From assembly GCF_902498825.1 (NCBI RefSeq), contig NZ_LR701459.1:3147890-3211889 (forward strand): DNA of 64,000 bases, in the 5' to 3' direction. Source of the DNA: Rhizobium sp. EC-SD404. GTDB lineage: Bacteria; Pseudomonadota; Alphaproteobacteria; Rhizobiales; Rhizobiaceae. The notes below the pieces were generated by a model, which searched no databases, was not told the origin of the DNA, and was given only the letters and a program-made list of their open reading frames with translations. A program made the translations under genes and the position numbers. Of this stretch, positions 9,154-18,645 are shown piece by piece (within the stretch, counting starts at the first letter, position 1; each line of letters starts with the position of its first letter).

Positions 9154-9897
9154 TCAGAGATTGGCGTCGATGATCGCGGACATCTGGTCAATCGACATGT
9201 TCCCCGCATAGCGTTCGCCGTTGATGAGGAAGGTCGGCGTGGACTGAACGTCGAATTCCTCTGCGCCCTTCTGCCTGACTTCATTCACATCATCCAGAAG
9301 TTCCTGGTTCGTCAAGCAAGCCTCGAAGGACTCTTGTGTAAAACCGGCCATCCGCGAAATCTGAAGCAGTGCTCCGCGTGCATCCTGTGCAGCAGCCCAG
9401 CTCGACTGTTGTTCGAACAGCATGTCGACCATCGGGAAATACTGTCCCTCAGGCGCACAGCGGGCGAGCATCGCACCAGCGGCAGCGCGCGGATCGAAGG
9501 GGAAGTCTCGCACAATGAAGCGAACCTGGCCGCTGTCGATATACTTTTCCTTCAGCTCAGCGAAGGTCTCGTTATGGAACGATGCGCAATGCGGGCAGGT
9601 CAGCGACATGTATTCGACGATCGTGACCGGCGCATCGGCTTCGCCCAGAACCATGTCGGGCAGAGGGCCTTCCTCAAGCACCGCTTCCATGTCGACGCTT
9701 CCCTGCGATGCGGGCGCTTCGACGGCAGCAGTCGAGCCAGTGTCGGCCTGAGCAAGCTCGATCGGCGTCTCGCTGGATGCCGTTTGCGAATTGGCTTCCT
9801 CGGCGCAGGCCGCGACGGCGAGCGCCACGAGGCTCACGGCGGCGAGGCGCGCGACTGTCTTGCGCGTGGCGGTTAGCGTCGTGGTGCGGTTCGTCAT
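9154..9897 (-). CDS. DsbA-family thiol-disulfide oxidoreductase, lipoprotein
   Basis: Periplasmic thioredoxin-fold protein, 247 aa. Seen: a positively charged start, a hydrophobic stretch and the lipobox LAVAAC near residue 27, so probably a lipoprotein; a Gln/Ala/Glu-rich linker to about residue 85; then the thioredoxin fold with VTIVEYMSLTCPHCASFH, where CPHC is the redox pair, and the cis-proline segment VQSTPTFLINGERY near the C-terminus. This is the DsbA/BdbD-like family (often labelled DsbA family protein) commonly next to mutY and smc in rhizobia. The start is the ATG at 9897; the same frame runs on upstream as an opposite-frame shadow of the DUF721 gene and has no lipobox there. Role in forming or isomerising disulfides is inferred from the fold; no DsbB partner is nearby. 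Confidence 0.9.
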   Translation of the reverse strand: MTNRTTTLTATRKTVARLAAVSLVALAVAACAEEANSQTASSETPIELAQADTGSTAAVEAPASQGSVDMEAVLEEGPLPDMVLGEADAPVTIVEYMSLTCPHCASFHNETFAELKEKYIDSGQVRFIVRDFPFDPRAAAGAMLARCAPEGQYFPMVDMLFEQQSSWAAAQDARGALLQISRMAGFTQESFEACLTNQELLDDVNEVRQKGAEEFDVQSTPTFLINGERYAGNMSIDQMSAIIDANL

Positions 9898-10001
9898 GAA
9901 GCGTTCAACCTTTTTAGCAACTGCGGGTTCACCGACCGATATAGTGACAATTGTGGCGGAACAAGAGAGCCGGCGCTTGAGCGCTTCAACAAGGCGTGAG
10001 C

Positions 10002-10499
10002 CTAACCGTGCTTCTTTTGCGTCATGACCGCCCGCCCAAGCTTCTCCAGGGCGGCCTTCAGACGATCGTCCTCGATGTCGCCGAGCATTCTCGAAAGATG
10101 CTGTGCCTTGTCCTGCGGCAGCGGCAAAGCCCGGCGCTTCGGCCGGTTCATGGAGACCACCGGCTTCTGGACGATCTTGATGCGCTGGACCGCCGGAAAG
10201 CCGAAGAAGCCGTTGATCCTGTCGATGAACTCGCCAAGCTGATGGCTCAGGAAAAGGGCGCGCGCGCCTTCGCAGGCAACGACGAGCGTACCCGGCTCGA
10301 AGCCGCCATCCGCCTGCCCTTCGCTGGCGCGTCGCTGCCAGACGATCTTTTCCGGCTTCGTGCAGTCTGCGAATTCCGGCCCTGCAATATCTTCCCAGGA
10401 GCCGAGCAGCATGGTGTTGATGCCCGCCCGCTTGGCGAGGATCGGATCGACGAGGCCATTGGCGATCTCGGCGATCTGGAAGAGCGTTTTGCGTCGCAT
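10002..10499 (-). CDS. DUF721 (DciA-like) protein
   Basis: 165 aa. Seen: the family core IANGLVDPILAKRAGINTMLLGSW in two parts (residues about 9-33), DCTKPEKIVW, and GTLVVACEGARALFLSHQ. DUF721 proteins are related to DciA, the helicase loader of bacteria lacking DnaC, through a KH-like domain; whether this rhizobial form loads DnaB is an inference. I chose the ATG at 10499 because homologous proteins begin shortly before this core; an ATG at 10574 would add 25 residues, and neither has a strong ribosome binding site. It diverges from mutY and precedes the dsbA-type gene by 104 nt. The C-terminus is basic (ends MTQKKHG), fitting nucleic-acid contact. Confidence 0.8.
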   Translation of the reverse strand: MRRKTLFQIAEIANGLVDPILAKRAGINTMLLGSWEDIAGPEFADCTKPEKIVWQRRASEGQADGGFEPGTLVVACEGARALFLSHQLGEFIDRINGFFGFPAVQRIKIVQKPVVSMNRPKRRALPLPQDKAQHLSRMLGDIEDDRLKAALEKLGRAVMTQKKHG

Positions 10500-10613
10500 C
10501 TCGGCTTGTCGTTCCCGTGGAAAGCGGCTGAAGGCCGTGGTATCGAGCCGGTGATGAAGCTTCAATCCCCACATCCTTACAGGATCGGCGCAGCTGCCGA
10601 AAGGCTGGCCTGA

Positions 10614-11702
10614 GTGACCCTGTCCGACGCGCAACCCGCCCCGTCCCAGAGCATCGCCGATGCCCTGCTCGCCTGGTACGACCGGCACCACCGCGAGCTG
10701 CCATGGCGGGTCACACCTAGCCGGCAACAGGCGGGAGAGCGTGCCGATCCGTATCGCGTGTGGCTCTCGGAAATCATGCTGCAGCAGACCACCGTGCAGG
10801 CTGTCGGACCCTTTTATGCCAAGTTTCTTGCGCTGTGGCCGACGGTCACCGATCTCGCCGCGGCCGATGAAGAAGACGTGCTGAAGGCCTGGGCCGGGCT
10901 CGGCTACTACTCGCGCGCCCGCAATCTGAAGCGCGCGGCCGAAGCGGTCGTTCATGATCATGGCGGCGAGTTTCCATCAGACGCCACCGGTCTGCGCTCG
11001 CTGCCGGGCGTGGGTGACTACACCGCCGGCGCCGTTGCAGCGATCGCCTTCAACCGCCCCGAACCCGTCGTCGACGGCAATGTGGAGCGGGTCTTTACCC
11101 GGCTTTTCGCCATCGAGACGCCCCTGCCCGCCGCCAAGCCCGAAATCCGGAGGCTGGTGGCGACTGAGGTTCCCGACGACCGTCCGGGAGACTTTGCGCA
11201 GGCGACCATGGATCTCGGTGCGACGATCTGCACGCCGCGACGGCCTTCCTGCATCCTTTGCCCGCTGCGCGACCGCTGCATGGCGCTTCGCAATGGCGAT
11301 CCGGAGCGATTTCCGCTGAAGGCGGCAAAGAAGGAAAAGCCGGTCCGACGTGCGGCGGCCTTCGTCGCGGTCGATCCCGCTGGCGCCGTTCTGCTTCGGA
11401 AACGACCTGGGACCGGGCTCCTCGCCGGCATGAGCGAAGTGCCGACCTCCGCGTTCACGGCGCGTCTCGATGGCGATACTTCGGTCGAGGCCGCGCCGTT
11501 CCCGGGAGCCTGGAAGCTTGCCGGCACGATCAAGCACGTCTTCACGCATTTCGAATTGCGGCTCGATGTCTACCGCGTCGAACTTCCCGCAAGGCCAGCC
11601 GAGAGCGTCGGCTGGTGGTCGGCGCGCAGCGAAATTTCGGATGAAGCATTGCCGACTGTCATGAAGAAGGCGCTCGCCTGCGCTATCCCCCACATCTTCT
11701 AG
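10614..11702 (+). CDS. mutY: A/G-specific adenine DNA glycosylase MutY
   Basis: Removes adenine mispaired with 8-oxoguanine, preventing G:C to T:A changes. 362 aa, normal length. Seen: catalytic Glu53 in LSEIMLQQTT; helix-hairpin-helix LPGVGDYTAGAVAAIAF with catalytic Asp154 in VVDGNV; the [4Fe-4S] cysteines C206, C213, C216 and C222 (spacing C-x6-C-x2-C-x5-C); and a C-terminal NUDIX-like domain that reads 8-oxoG, from about residue 240, with KHVFTHFELRL. The start is a GTG at 10614. It diverges from the DUF721 gene and is 37 nt upstream of a HAD phosphatase, with which it may be co-transcribed. Confidence 0.96.
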   Translation: MTLSDAQPAPSQSIADALLAWYDRHHRELPWRVTPSRQQAGERADPYRVWLSEIMLQQTTVQAVGPFYAKFLALWPTVTDLAAADEEDVLKAWAGLGYYSRARNLKRAAEAVVHDHGGEFPSDATGLRSLPGVGDYTAGAVAAIAFNRPEPVVDGNVERVFTRLFAIETPLPAAKPEIRRLVATEVPDDRPGDFAQATMDLGATICTPRRPSCILCPLRDRCMALRNGDPERFPLKAAKKEKPVRRAAAFVAVDPAGAVLLRKRPGTGLLAGMSEVPTSAFTARLDGDTSVEAAPFPGAWKLAGTIKHVFTHFELRLDVYRVELPARPAESVGWWSARSEISDEALPTVMKKALACAIPHIF

Positions 11703-11739
11703 CCCGCAATCTTCAAGTCTCGAGACCGGACACAATCGC

Positions 11740-12354
11740 ATGACCACTGCCATCCGCCACATCGTCTTCGACATCGGCAAGGTGCTGATCCACTACGATC
11801 CCGACCTGCCCTACAAGCGCCTGATCCCCGACGAGGCCGAGCGGCAGCGCTTCTTCGCCGAGATATGCACCAACGAATGGAACATCGAACAGGATCGCGG
11901 CCGCACATGGGAAGAGGCGGAGACGCTTCTGATCGCCATGCATCCGGATCACGCCGAACACATCCGCGCTTTTAGGCAACACTGGCACGAGATGGTGCCG
12001 CATGCCTATCAGGACAGCGTGGACATCATGCTCGGACTGATCGATGCCGGCCATGACGTGACGATGCTGACCAACTTTGCCGCCGATACGTTCGCCGAGG
12101 CCAGAAAGCGCTTCGATTTCCTCAACAAACCGCGCGGCGTCACGGTTTCGGGCGAGATCAAAGTCATCAAGCCGGATCGCGCGATCTACGACATCCATGC
12201 CGAGACCTTCGGGCTCGACCCCGCGGCATCGCTCTTCATCGACGACACGCTGGTCAATGTTCAGGGCGCGATCGACGCCGGTTGGCAGGCCATTCACTTC
12301 AAGAACGCAGAAACGCTCAAGGCGGACCTTGAGCGTTTCGGCCTCTCGACGTGA
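11740..12354 (+). CDS. HAD-family hydrolase (YihX-like)
   Basis: Predicted phosphatase, 204 aa. Seen: HAD motif I FDIGKVLIHYDP, with the nucleophile Asp at about residue 11 and Gly in the place of the usual second Asp (as in YihX-type glucose-1-phosphatases, which have DxGNV); motif II MLTNFAAD; motif III lysine in GEIKVIKPDRAIY; and motif IV SLFIDDTLVNVQGA. A helical cap lies between motifs I and II. Substrate cannot be read from sequence. It follows mutY by 37 nt and converges on ccrM. The start ATG is the first in frame. Confidence 0.88.
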   Translation: MTTAIRHIVFDIGKVLIHYDPDLPYKRLIPDEAERQRFFAEICTNEWNIEQDRGRTWEEAETLLIAMHPDHAEHIRAFRQHWHEMVPHAYQDSVDIMLGLIDAGHDVTMLTNFAADTFAEARKRFDFLNKPRGVTVSGEIKVIKPDRAIYDIHAETFGLDPAASLFIDDTLVNVQGAIDAGWQAIHFKNAETLKADLERFGLST

Positions 12355-12426
12355 CTGGAGGTACTCACACCGCCGAGGGGTTCTGAGGGCGGCGTCCTTC
12401 TCGACGCTGCCTATGAAGTCTTTCGA

Positions 12427-13593
<1,167 letters not shown>

Positions 13594-13771
13594 TTACTCG
13601 GAACAACTTGACCTCATGGTTGACGAATATGGTTACGAAACCCTGAAGCTGGCCTGAATTATGCGCCGATCAAAGACGGGCCATGCAGGAGCGACGGTTG
13701 TTCGAAGGCGGCGGGCCATGATATGCGGGCCGCAAATTCCAAATATTGTCGAGTGAGAAAGCCTGCGCGCC

Positions 13772-14461
13772 ATGGACGGACTGGACCTCATCATATTCGA
13801 TTGCGACGGCGTGCTCGTCGATTCCGAGATCATCGCGGCCGAAGTCGAGGCGCGTATCCTGACCGAGGCAGGCTACCCGATCGAGGCCGGCGAGATGGCC
13901 GAGCGCTTCGCCGGCCTGACCTGGAAGGATATCCTGTTGACGGTCGAGCGCGAAGCGTCGATCCCGCTTCAGGCGACGCTTCTGGAAAAATCCGAGAAAC
14001 TTCTCGACGAGCGGCTGGCCAAGAGCGTGAAGGCGATCGACGGCGTCGCGTCCGCACTGCGCCAGCTCGATGCGCCGCGGTGCATCTGCTCGAATTCCTC
14101 GACGAAGCGGCTCGAGATCATGCTGAAGCGCACGCAGCTATGGGACAGTTTTGCGCCGAACATCTATTCGGCCAAGTCACTCGGCGAAAACCGCACCAAG
14201 CCGAAGCCGGACATCTTCCTGCACGGCGCCGAGCAGATGAAGGCAGACCCTGCCCGCGTCGTCGTGATCGAGGATTCAGTGCACGGCGTGACTGCGGCGC
14301 AGGCCGCGGGCATGCGCGTCATCGGCTTCACCGGCGCCTCGCACGCCTACCCGGCGCTTGCCGGCCGATTGATGGATGCGGGCGCCCAGACGGTCGTGTC
14401 GCGGATGGCGGATCTGCCGGCAACCGTGAAGGCGCTTGCCGGCTGGTCGGAACTCATCTGA
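13772..14461 (+). CDS. HAD-family phosphatase (phosphoglycolate phosphatase / phosphoglucomutase-like)
   Basis: 229 aa subfamily IA HAD hydrolase. Seen: motif I IIFDCDGVLVDSE with both catalytic Asp residues (9 and 11), alpha-helical cap to about residue 80, motif II CSNSS, motif III lysine in NRTKPKPDIFLH, and motif IV VVIEDSVHGVTAA. These fit the beta-phosphoglucomutase / phosphoglycolate phosphatase / YniC-like group; the exact sugar or glycolate phosphate is not determinable. It is probably monocistronic: ccrM diverges from it, and the gene after it is on the other strand with 24 nt between stops. Confidence 0.88.
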   Translation: MDGLDLIIFDCDGVLVDSEIIAAEVEARILTEAGYPIEAGEMAERFAGLTWKDILLTVEREASIPLQATLLEKSEKLLDERLAKSVKAIDGVASALRQLDAPRCICSNSSTKRLEIMLKRTQLWDSFAPNIYSAKSLGENRTKPKPDIFLHGAEQMKADPARVVVIEDSVHGVTAAQAAGMRVIGFTGASHAYPALAGRLMDAGAQTVVSRMADLPATVKALAGWSELI

Positions 14462-14485
14462 GTTTGGTCGTTCGGGTCGACGCGC

Positions 14486-15040
14486 TTACGGCGTATCGTA
14501 CGGACCTTCATCAAATCCGACAAAGACGCGGACGCCACGCACGTTGGTGGCGGGAATGCGCACATTCGCGTCCGAGAAGAGAAACTGCCCGCTGCCCTGA
14601 TCGACCGTGGCCGAGAAATTGGTGAGCTGGGAGTAGAGAACCTCTTCGCCCCGGATCGCCGCGACGCGGATCGGCATCTGGACCGTGCCGGGCGCACCCG
14701 CCGGGCCGACGACGATGCGGCCGGCAGCGGTGACGTTCATCACGATTTCGCCGCCGCTCAGCGTGCACTGCCGCGTCGTTTCAGCCAGCGAGACCTGATA
14801 GCGGACCTGCGAGTCGTCGCTTTGGTCGCTGCCGGCATAGGTACGATAAAAAGCGGTGCCGTCGCGAAGTCCGACGGTCGGGCACGTGCCCTGGACCACC
14901 GGCGTCGTTGCCGCGGCCGTATCCGGCCCGCCACGCACTGCAGTGGCCAACGTACCGCCGCCCCCACCCGAGGGGGAACAGGCCGCAAGGGCGACCAGCG
15001 ACATCAGCGCAGCACCACGACGAAGATTGAGAACTGACAC
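14486..15040 (-). CDS. Small lipoprotein
   Basis: 184 aa. Seen: a signal with basic residues, hydrophobic run MSLVALAAC and lipobox LAAC, then a Gly-rich spacer and a beta-rich domain containing CPTVGLRDGTAFYRTY, two further Cys, VRYQVSLAETTRQC, GEIVMNVTAAGRIVVGPAG and a C-terminal RVFVGFDEGPY. The first strands resemble a pattern seen in many rhizobial lipoproteins annotated hypothetical. I chose the GTG at 15040 because GGAGG lies 9 nt upstream; a TTG at 15046 is only 3 nt from it, and the ATG at 15118 precedes a region unlike a signal peptide. It diverges from thrC with a gap of 204 nt. Function unknown; outer-membrane anchoring is inferred. Confidence 0.75.
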   Translation of the reverse strand: MSVLNLRRGAALMSLVALAACSPSGGGGGTLATAVRGGPDTAAATTPVVQGTCPTVGLRDGTAFYRTYAGSDQSDDSQVRYQVSLAETTRQCTLSGGEIVMNVTAAGRIVVGPAGAPGTVQMPIRVAAIRGEEVLYSQLTNFSATVDQGSGQFLFSDANVRIPATNVRGVRVFVGFDEGPYDTP

Positions 15041-15244
15041 AGACAAGAGCCTCCGTTCTGACCGGTTGGTGGACGATATACACGAGGCGCGCTCCGCATC
15101 AAACGGCTTGCTAACCATATCCCGGCCTGACCACGCCGGTCCGCAACGGTATCCATCGGCCTTTCCTTGAACCGCGGCGATGGTCTATAGGTCGCCGCGA
15201 CCGTTTACGGCGGCCACTCTCTTCGCAGACATGGGAATCAATCG

Positions 15245-16660
15245 GTGGACTATGTTTCGACGCGGGGCAACGCTCCGGCTCTCGGCTTCAGCGATGCATT
15301 GCTCGCCGGCCTCGCCGACGATGGCGGCCTCTATGTACCACGCGTGTGGCCGCATTTCTCCGCAGCCGACATCAAGGCCATGCGCGGAAAGAGCTACCAG
15401 GACATCGCCTTCACCGTGATGCATCCGCTTGTCGGCGACGACATTTCTTCCACCGATCTGCGTCGGATGATCGACGAGGCCTATGCCACTTTCCGCCACC
15501 AGGCGATCGTGCCGCTCGTGCAGACCGGTTCGGACCGGTTCCTGATGGAGCTCTTCCACGGTCCGACGCTGGCGTTCAAGGACGTCGCGATGCAGTTGAT
15601 CGCGCGCCTGATGGACCACGTGCTGATCGAGCGCGACCAGCGCGCCACGATCGTCGGCGCGACTTCGGGCGATACGGGCGCCGCTGCGGTCGAGGCCTTT
15701 GCCGGCCGCGACCGGACCGACATGTTCATCCTGTTTCCGAAGGGCCGCGTCTCGCCGGTGCAGCAGCGCCAGATGACGACGACCACGGCGGCCAATGTCC
15801 GCACGTTGGCGATCGAGGGCAATTTCGACGACTGCCAGGACCTCGTGAAGGCGATGTTCGCCGACGCACCGTTCCGCGACCGGGTCAGGCTGTCGGGCAT
15901 CAACTCGATCAACTGGGCACGCATCATGGCCCAGATCGTCTATTACTTTTCGTCGGCCGTTTCGCTCGGCGCACCCGATCGTGCTGTCTCCTTCACCGTC
16001 CCGACCGGCAATTTCGGTGATATCTTTGCCGGTTACGCAGCCAAGCGCATGGGCCTTCCCGTCGAGCGGCTGGTGGTCGCGACCAACGAGAACGACATTC
16101 TCGCCCGCGCAATCCAGACCGGCCGCTACGAGATGCAGTCGGTCGTCGCCACCACCTCGCCGTCCATGGACATCCAGATCTCGTCCAATTTCGAACGGCT
16201 TCTGTTCGAAACACTGGGCCGGGACGCGGAGCGGGTCCGGCAGGCAATGGCGCGGCTGAAACAGTCTCGCGCCTTCGACATCGAAGCCGATGCGCTCGCG
16301 GAAATTCGCGCGGGCTTCGGCGCCGGACGCGCCTCCATGGACGAGGTCGCGGCCGCGATCGGCTCCGTGTTCAAGACAACCGGCATGGTGATCGATCCGC
16401 ACACTGCGACCGGCATGCATGTCGCAGCGTGCGAATCGGTGGCGCAGGCACCGATGGTCACGCTTGCCACCGCACACCCGGCCAAATTCCCAGACGCCGT
16501 AAAATCTGCGTGTGGTATTGACCCGGCCTTGCCGGCGTGGCTCTCTGATCTCATGGACAGGGAGGAGCGCTTCGATACGCTGCCGGGCGACCTTTCCGCG
16601 GTCGAGGCCTATATCCTCGCCAACGCCCGTGCCGCCGATGGCCGGGCGCAGAAAGACTGA
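15245..16660 (+). CDS. thrC: Threonine synthase
   Basis: PLP enzyme converting O-phosphohomoserine to threonine, the last step of threonine biosynthesis. 471 aa, typical of the long bacterial/fungal class. Seen: N-terminal DDGGLYVP, PLP lysine 112 in LAFKDVAMQ, the phosphate-binding ATSGDTGAAAVEAF, FPKGRVSPVQ..QM, and TVPTGNFGDIFAGY. The start is a GTG at 15245, followed by YVSTRGNAP, the usual N-terminus. The M16 peptidase gene follows after 6 nt, so they are co-transcribed. The homoserine kinase gene thrB is about 8 kb away in a different operon. Confidence 0.96.
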   Translation: MDYVSTRGNAPALGFSDALLAGLADDGGLYVPRVWPHFSAADIKAMRGKSYQDIAFTVMHPLVGDDISSTDLRRMIDEAYATFRHQAIVPLVQTGSDRFLMELFHGPTLAFKDVAMQLIARLMDHVLIERDQRATIVGATSGDTGAAAVEAFAGRDRTDMFILFPKGRVSPVQQRQMTTTTAANVRTLAIEGNFDDCQDLVKAMFADAPFRDRVRLSGINSINWARIMAQIVYYFSSAVSLGAPDRAVSFTVPTGNFGDIFAGYAAKRMGLPVERLVVATNENDILARAIQTGRYEMQSVVATTSPSMDIQISSNFERLLFETLGRDAERVRQAMARLKQSRAFDIEADALAEIRAGFGAGRASMDEVAAAIGSVFKTTGMVIDPHTATGMHVAACESVAQAPMVTLATAHPAKFPDAVKSACGIDPALPAWLSDLMDREERFDTLPGDLSAVEAYILANARAADGRAQKD

Positions 16661-16666
16661 GAGTTC

Positions 16667-17974
16667 ATGAGCGTACAATGTACCCGGCTTGCAAGCGGCC
16701 TGACAGTCGTGACCGAACTGATGCCTCATCTGGAGAGCGTCGCGCTCGGCGTCTGGATCAAGGCCGGTTCTCGCAACGAGACTGAAAATCAGCACGGCAT
16801 CGCCCATCTGCTCGAACACATGGCCTTCAAAGGCACGGCGCGTCGCACCGCCCGCCAGATCGCCGAGCAGATCGAAAATGTCGGCGGCGAGGTCAACGCC
16901 TCAACCTCTGTCGAAACGACCGCCTATTACGCGCGCATCCTGAAGAACGACGTGCCGCTGGCCGTCGATATTCTCGCCGACATCCTCACCGAATCGAGCT
17001 TCGAGGAAGAAGAACTCGAGCGCGAACAGCACGTGATTCTTCAGGAAATCGGCGCTGCCAACGATACGCCAGACGATGTCGTGTTCGACCGGTTCTCCGA
17101 AGTCGCGTTCCGCGACCAGCCGCTCGGCCGCGCCATTCTCGGCACACCCGAGACGGTGAAATCGTTCACGCCGCAGGATCTGCGCCATTATCTCGACCGC
17201 CATTACACGAGCGAACGGATGATCATCGTCGCCGCGGGTGCGATCGATCATGACAGCTTCGTGCGCCAGGTCGAACAGCGTTTCGCCTCGATCCCTACGG
17301 GCGGCACCGACAACAGCTTCGTCACGCCGGCGAAGTATATCGGCGGCGACTATCGCGAATCCCGCAATCTCATGGATGCGCAATTCCTGCTCGGTTTCGA
17401 GGGCCGCGCCTATCATGTGCGCGACTTCTACTGCTCGCAGCTCCTCGCCAACGTGCTCGGCGGTGGAATGTCCTCGCGCCTCTTCCAGAAGGTGCGGGAA
17501 GAGCGTGGCCTCTGCTACTCGGTCTACGCGTTCCACTGGGGCTTTTCCGACAGCGGCGTCTTCGGCATCCATGCGGCAACGGGTGGCGACGACCTGCCGG
17601 AACTGGTGCCGGTTCTGATCGAGGAACTGCGCAACGTCACCGAAAGCGTCGATGTGCAGGAGATCGACCGTGCGCGGGCGCAGACACGCGCGCAATTGCT
17701 GATGGCGCAGGAAAGTCCTGCCGCCCGTGCCAGCCAGATCGCGCGTCAGATGCTGCTTTACGGGCGCCCCATCCCCAACGAGGAACTGATGGATCGGCTC
17801 GCCAATTTGACCCCGGCGCGCCTGACGGACCTTGCCGGACGGCTATTCTTCGACACCGTGCCGACCATTTCCGCGATCGGACCGCTGGAAAGCCTGCCGT
17901 CCTTCGAAGAAATCCGAGACAGCCTCTCGACGGGCGGTGGAGGCGCCGCTTCCGCGCGCGCCGCCAGCGCCTGA
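16667..17974 (+). CDS. M16 family zinc peptidase (processing-peptidase-like)
   Basis: 435 aa. Seen: the inverted zinc motif HLLEH (47-51) in GIAHLLEHMAFKGT, the downstream Glu-rich helix with EREQHVILQEI that supplies the third zinc ligand, a Gly-rich segment NVLGGGMSSRLFQKVREERGLCYSV, and the second M16 domain. Bacterial members of this family are close to the beta subunit of the mitochondrial processing peptidase. The Arg/Tyr substrate-contact pair RGLCY is present. Cytoplasmic; no signal peptide. Its physiological substrates are unknown. It is coupled to thrC 6 nt upstream, an arrangement common in rhizobia, and followed by the GNAT gene after 23 nt. Confidence 0.94.
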   Translation: MSVQCTRLASGLTVVTELMPHLESVALGVWIKAGSRNETENQHGIAHLLEHMAFKGTARRTARQIAEQIENVGGEVNASTSVETTAYYARILKNDVPLAVDILADILTESSFEEEELEREQHVILQEIGAANDTPDDVVFDRFSEVAFRDQPLGRAILGTPETVKSFTPQDLRHYLDRHYTSERMIIVAAGAIDHDSFVRQVEQRFASIPTGGTDNSFVTPAKYIGGDYRESRNLMDAQFLLGFEGRAYHVRDFYCSQLLANVLGGGMSSRLFQKVREERGLCYSVYAFHWGFSDSGVFGIHAATGGDDLPELVPVLIEELRNVTESVDVQEIDRARAQTRAQLLMAQESPAARASQIARQMLLYGRPIPNEELMDRLANLTPARLTDLAGRLFFDTVPTISAIGPLESLPSFEEIRDSLSTGGGGAASARAASA

Positions 17975-17997
17975 CCGCGACCGGTTAAGGCACGGTC

Positions 17998-18645
17998 GTG
18001 TTCGGCTTCCTGTCTCGACGCAGCGATCCGCTTCCGATCGAGACGCCCGACAGCTACATGCGCTTCCCTGCACGCTCGGACTTTGCCGCCTGGCGCGCGC
18101 TACGGATGGAAAGCCGCGCATTTCTCCAGCCCTGGGAGCCGAGCTGGTCGCCCGATGAATTGTCGCGCGTATCGTTTCTCGGCCGGATCGGTCGCTACGA
18201 GCGTGATTTCGCCGAGGGGCACGCGATCCCGATGTTTCTGTTCCGCAAGTCGAACGACGAGCTGATGGGCGGTTTGACCATCGGCTACATCCGCCGCGGA
18301 GCAGCACAAAGCTGCATGGTCGGCTACTGGATGGGCGAGCGTTATGCCGGCCAGGGGCACATGTCGCGAGCGCTCCAGGCACTCATTCCCCACATCTTCT
18401 CGCAGTTGAAGTTGCACCGCATCGAGGCAGCCTGTATCCCCGATAACGAGCGAAGCATTCGGCTCCTTGAAAAGGCCGGATTTCGCCGGGAAGGCTACAT
18501 GAGGGGCTACCTCAAGATCGACGGCGTATGGCGTGACCACCTGCTCTACGCACGCTTGACGAACGATGCGGCTTCAAGCCGTCTCGAGACCGATCCGCAC
18601 TCCGCGGATGCGGGTTCGACTGTGATGAAGATCGAGGCTCGATGA
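17998..18645 (+). CDS. GNAT N-acetyltransferase (RimJ-like)
   Basis: 215 aa. Seen: a GNAT fold with MFLFRKSNDELMGGLTIGYI, the acetyl-CoA binding loop YAGQGHMSRALQAL (Q/RxxGxG/A type), and the C-terminal signature RIEAACIPDNERSIRLLEK followed by AGFRREGYMRGYLKIDG, typical of ribosomal-protein alanine acetyltransferases RimJ/RimL. Start GTG at 17998. The last about 30 residues after RLTND are low in conservation. The stop overlaps the next gene's ATG (ATGA), implying translational coupling with the EAL protein. The acetylated substrate is an inference from family. Confidence 0.88.
   Translation: MFGFLSRRSDPLPIETPDSYMRFPARSDFAAWRALRMESRAFLQPWEPSWSPDELSRVSFLGRIGRYERDFAEGHAIPMFLFRKSNDELMGGLTIGYIRRGAAQSCMVGYWMGERYAGQGHMSRALQALIPHIFSQLKLHRIEAACIPDNERSIRLLEKAGFRREGYMRGYLKIDGVWRDHLLYARLTNDAASSRLETDPHSADAGSTVMKIEAR

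Noticed and set aside
6790..9876. 1028-aa open frame on the plus strand
   Set aside because: It lies fully antisense to smc. Its composition (Arg/Gly/Leu-rich, no domains) is that of a shadow caused by GC-rich codons, while smc has all SMC motifs.
9898..10704. N-terminal extension of the DsbA-type protein to 516 aa
   Set aside because: The extra part is the wrong frame of the DUF721 gene; the lipobox fixes the start near 9897.
15185..16819. 544-aa minus-strand frame
   Set aside because: Antisense to thrC and the start of the M16 gene; Arg/His/Gly-rich shadow.
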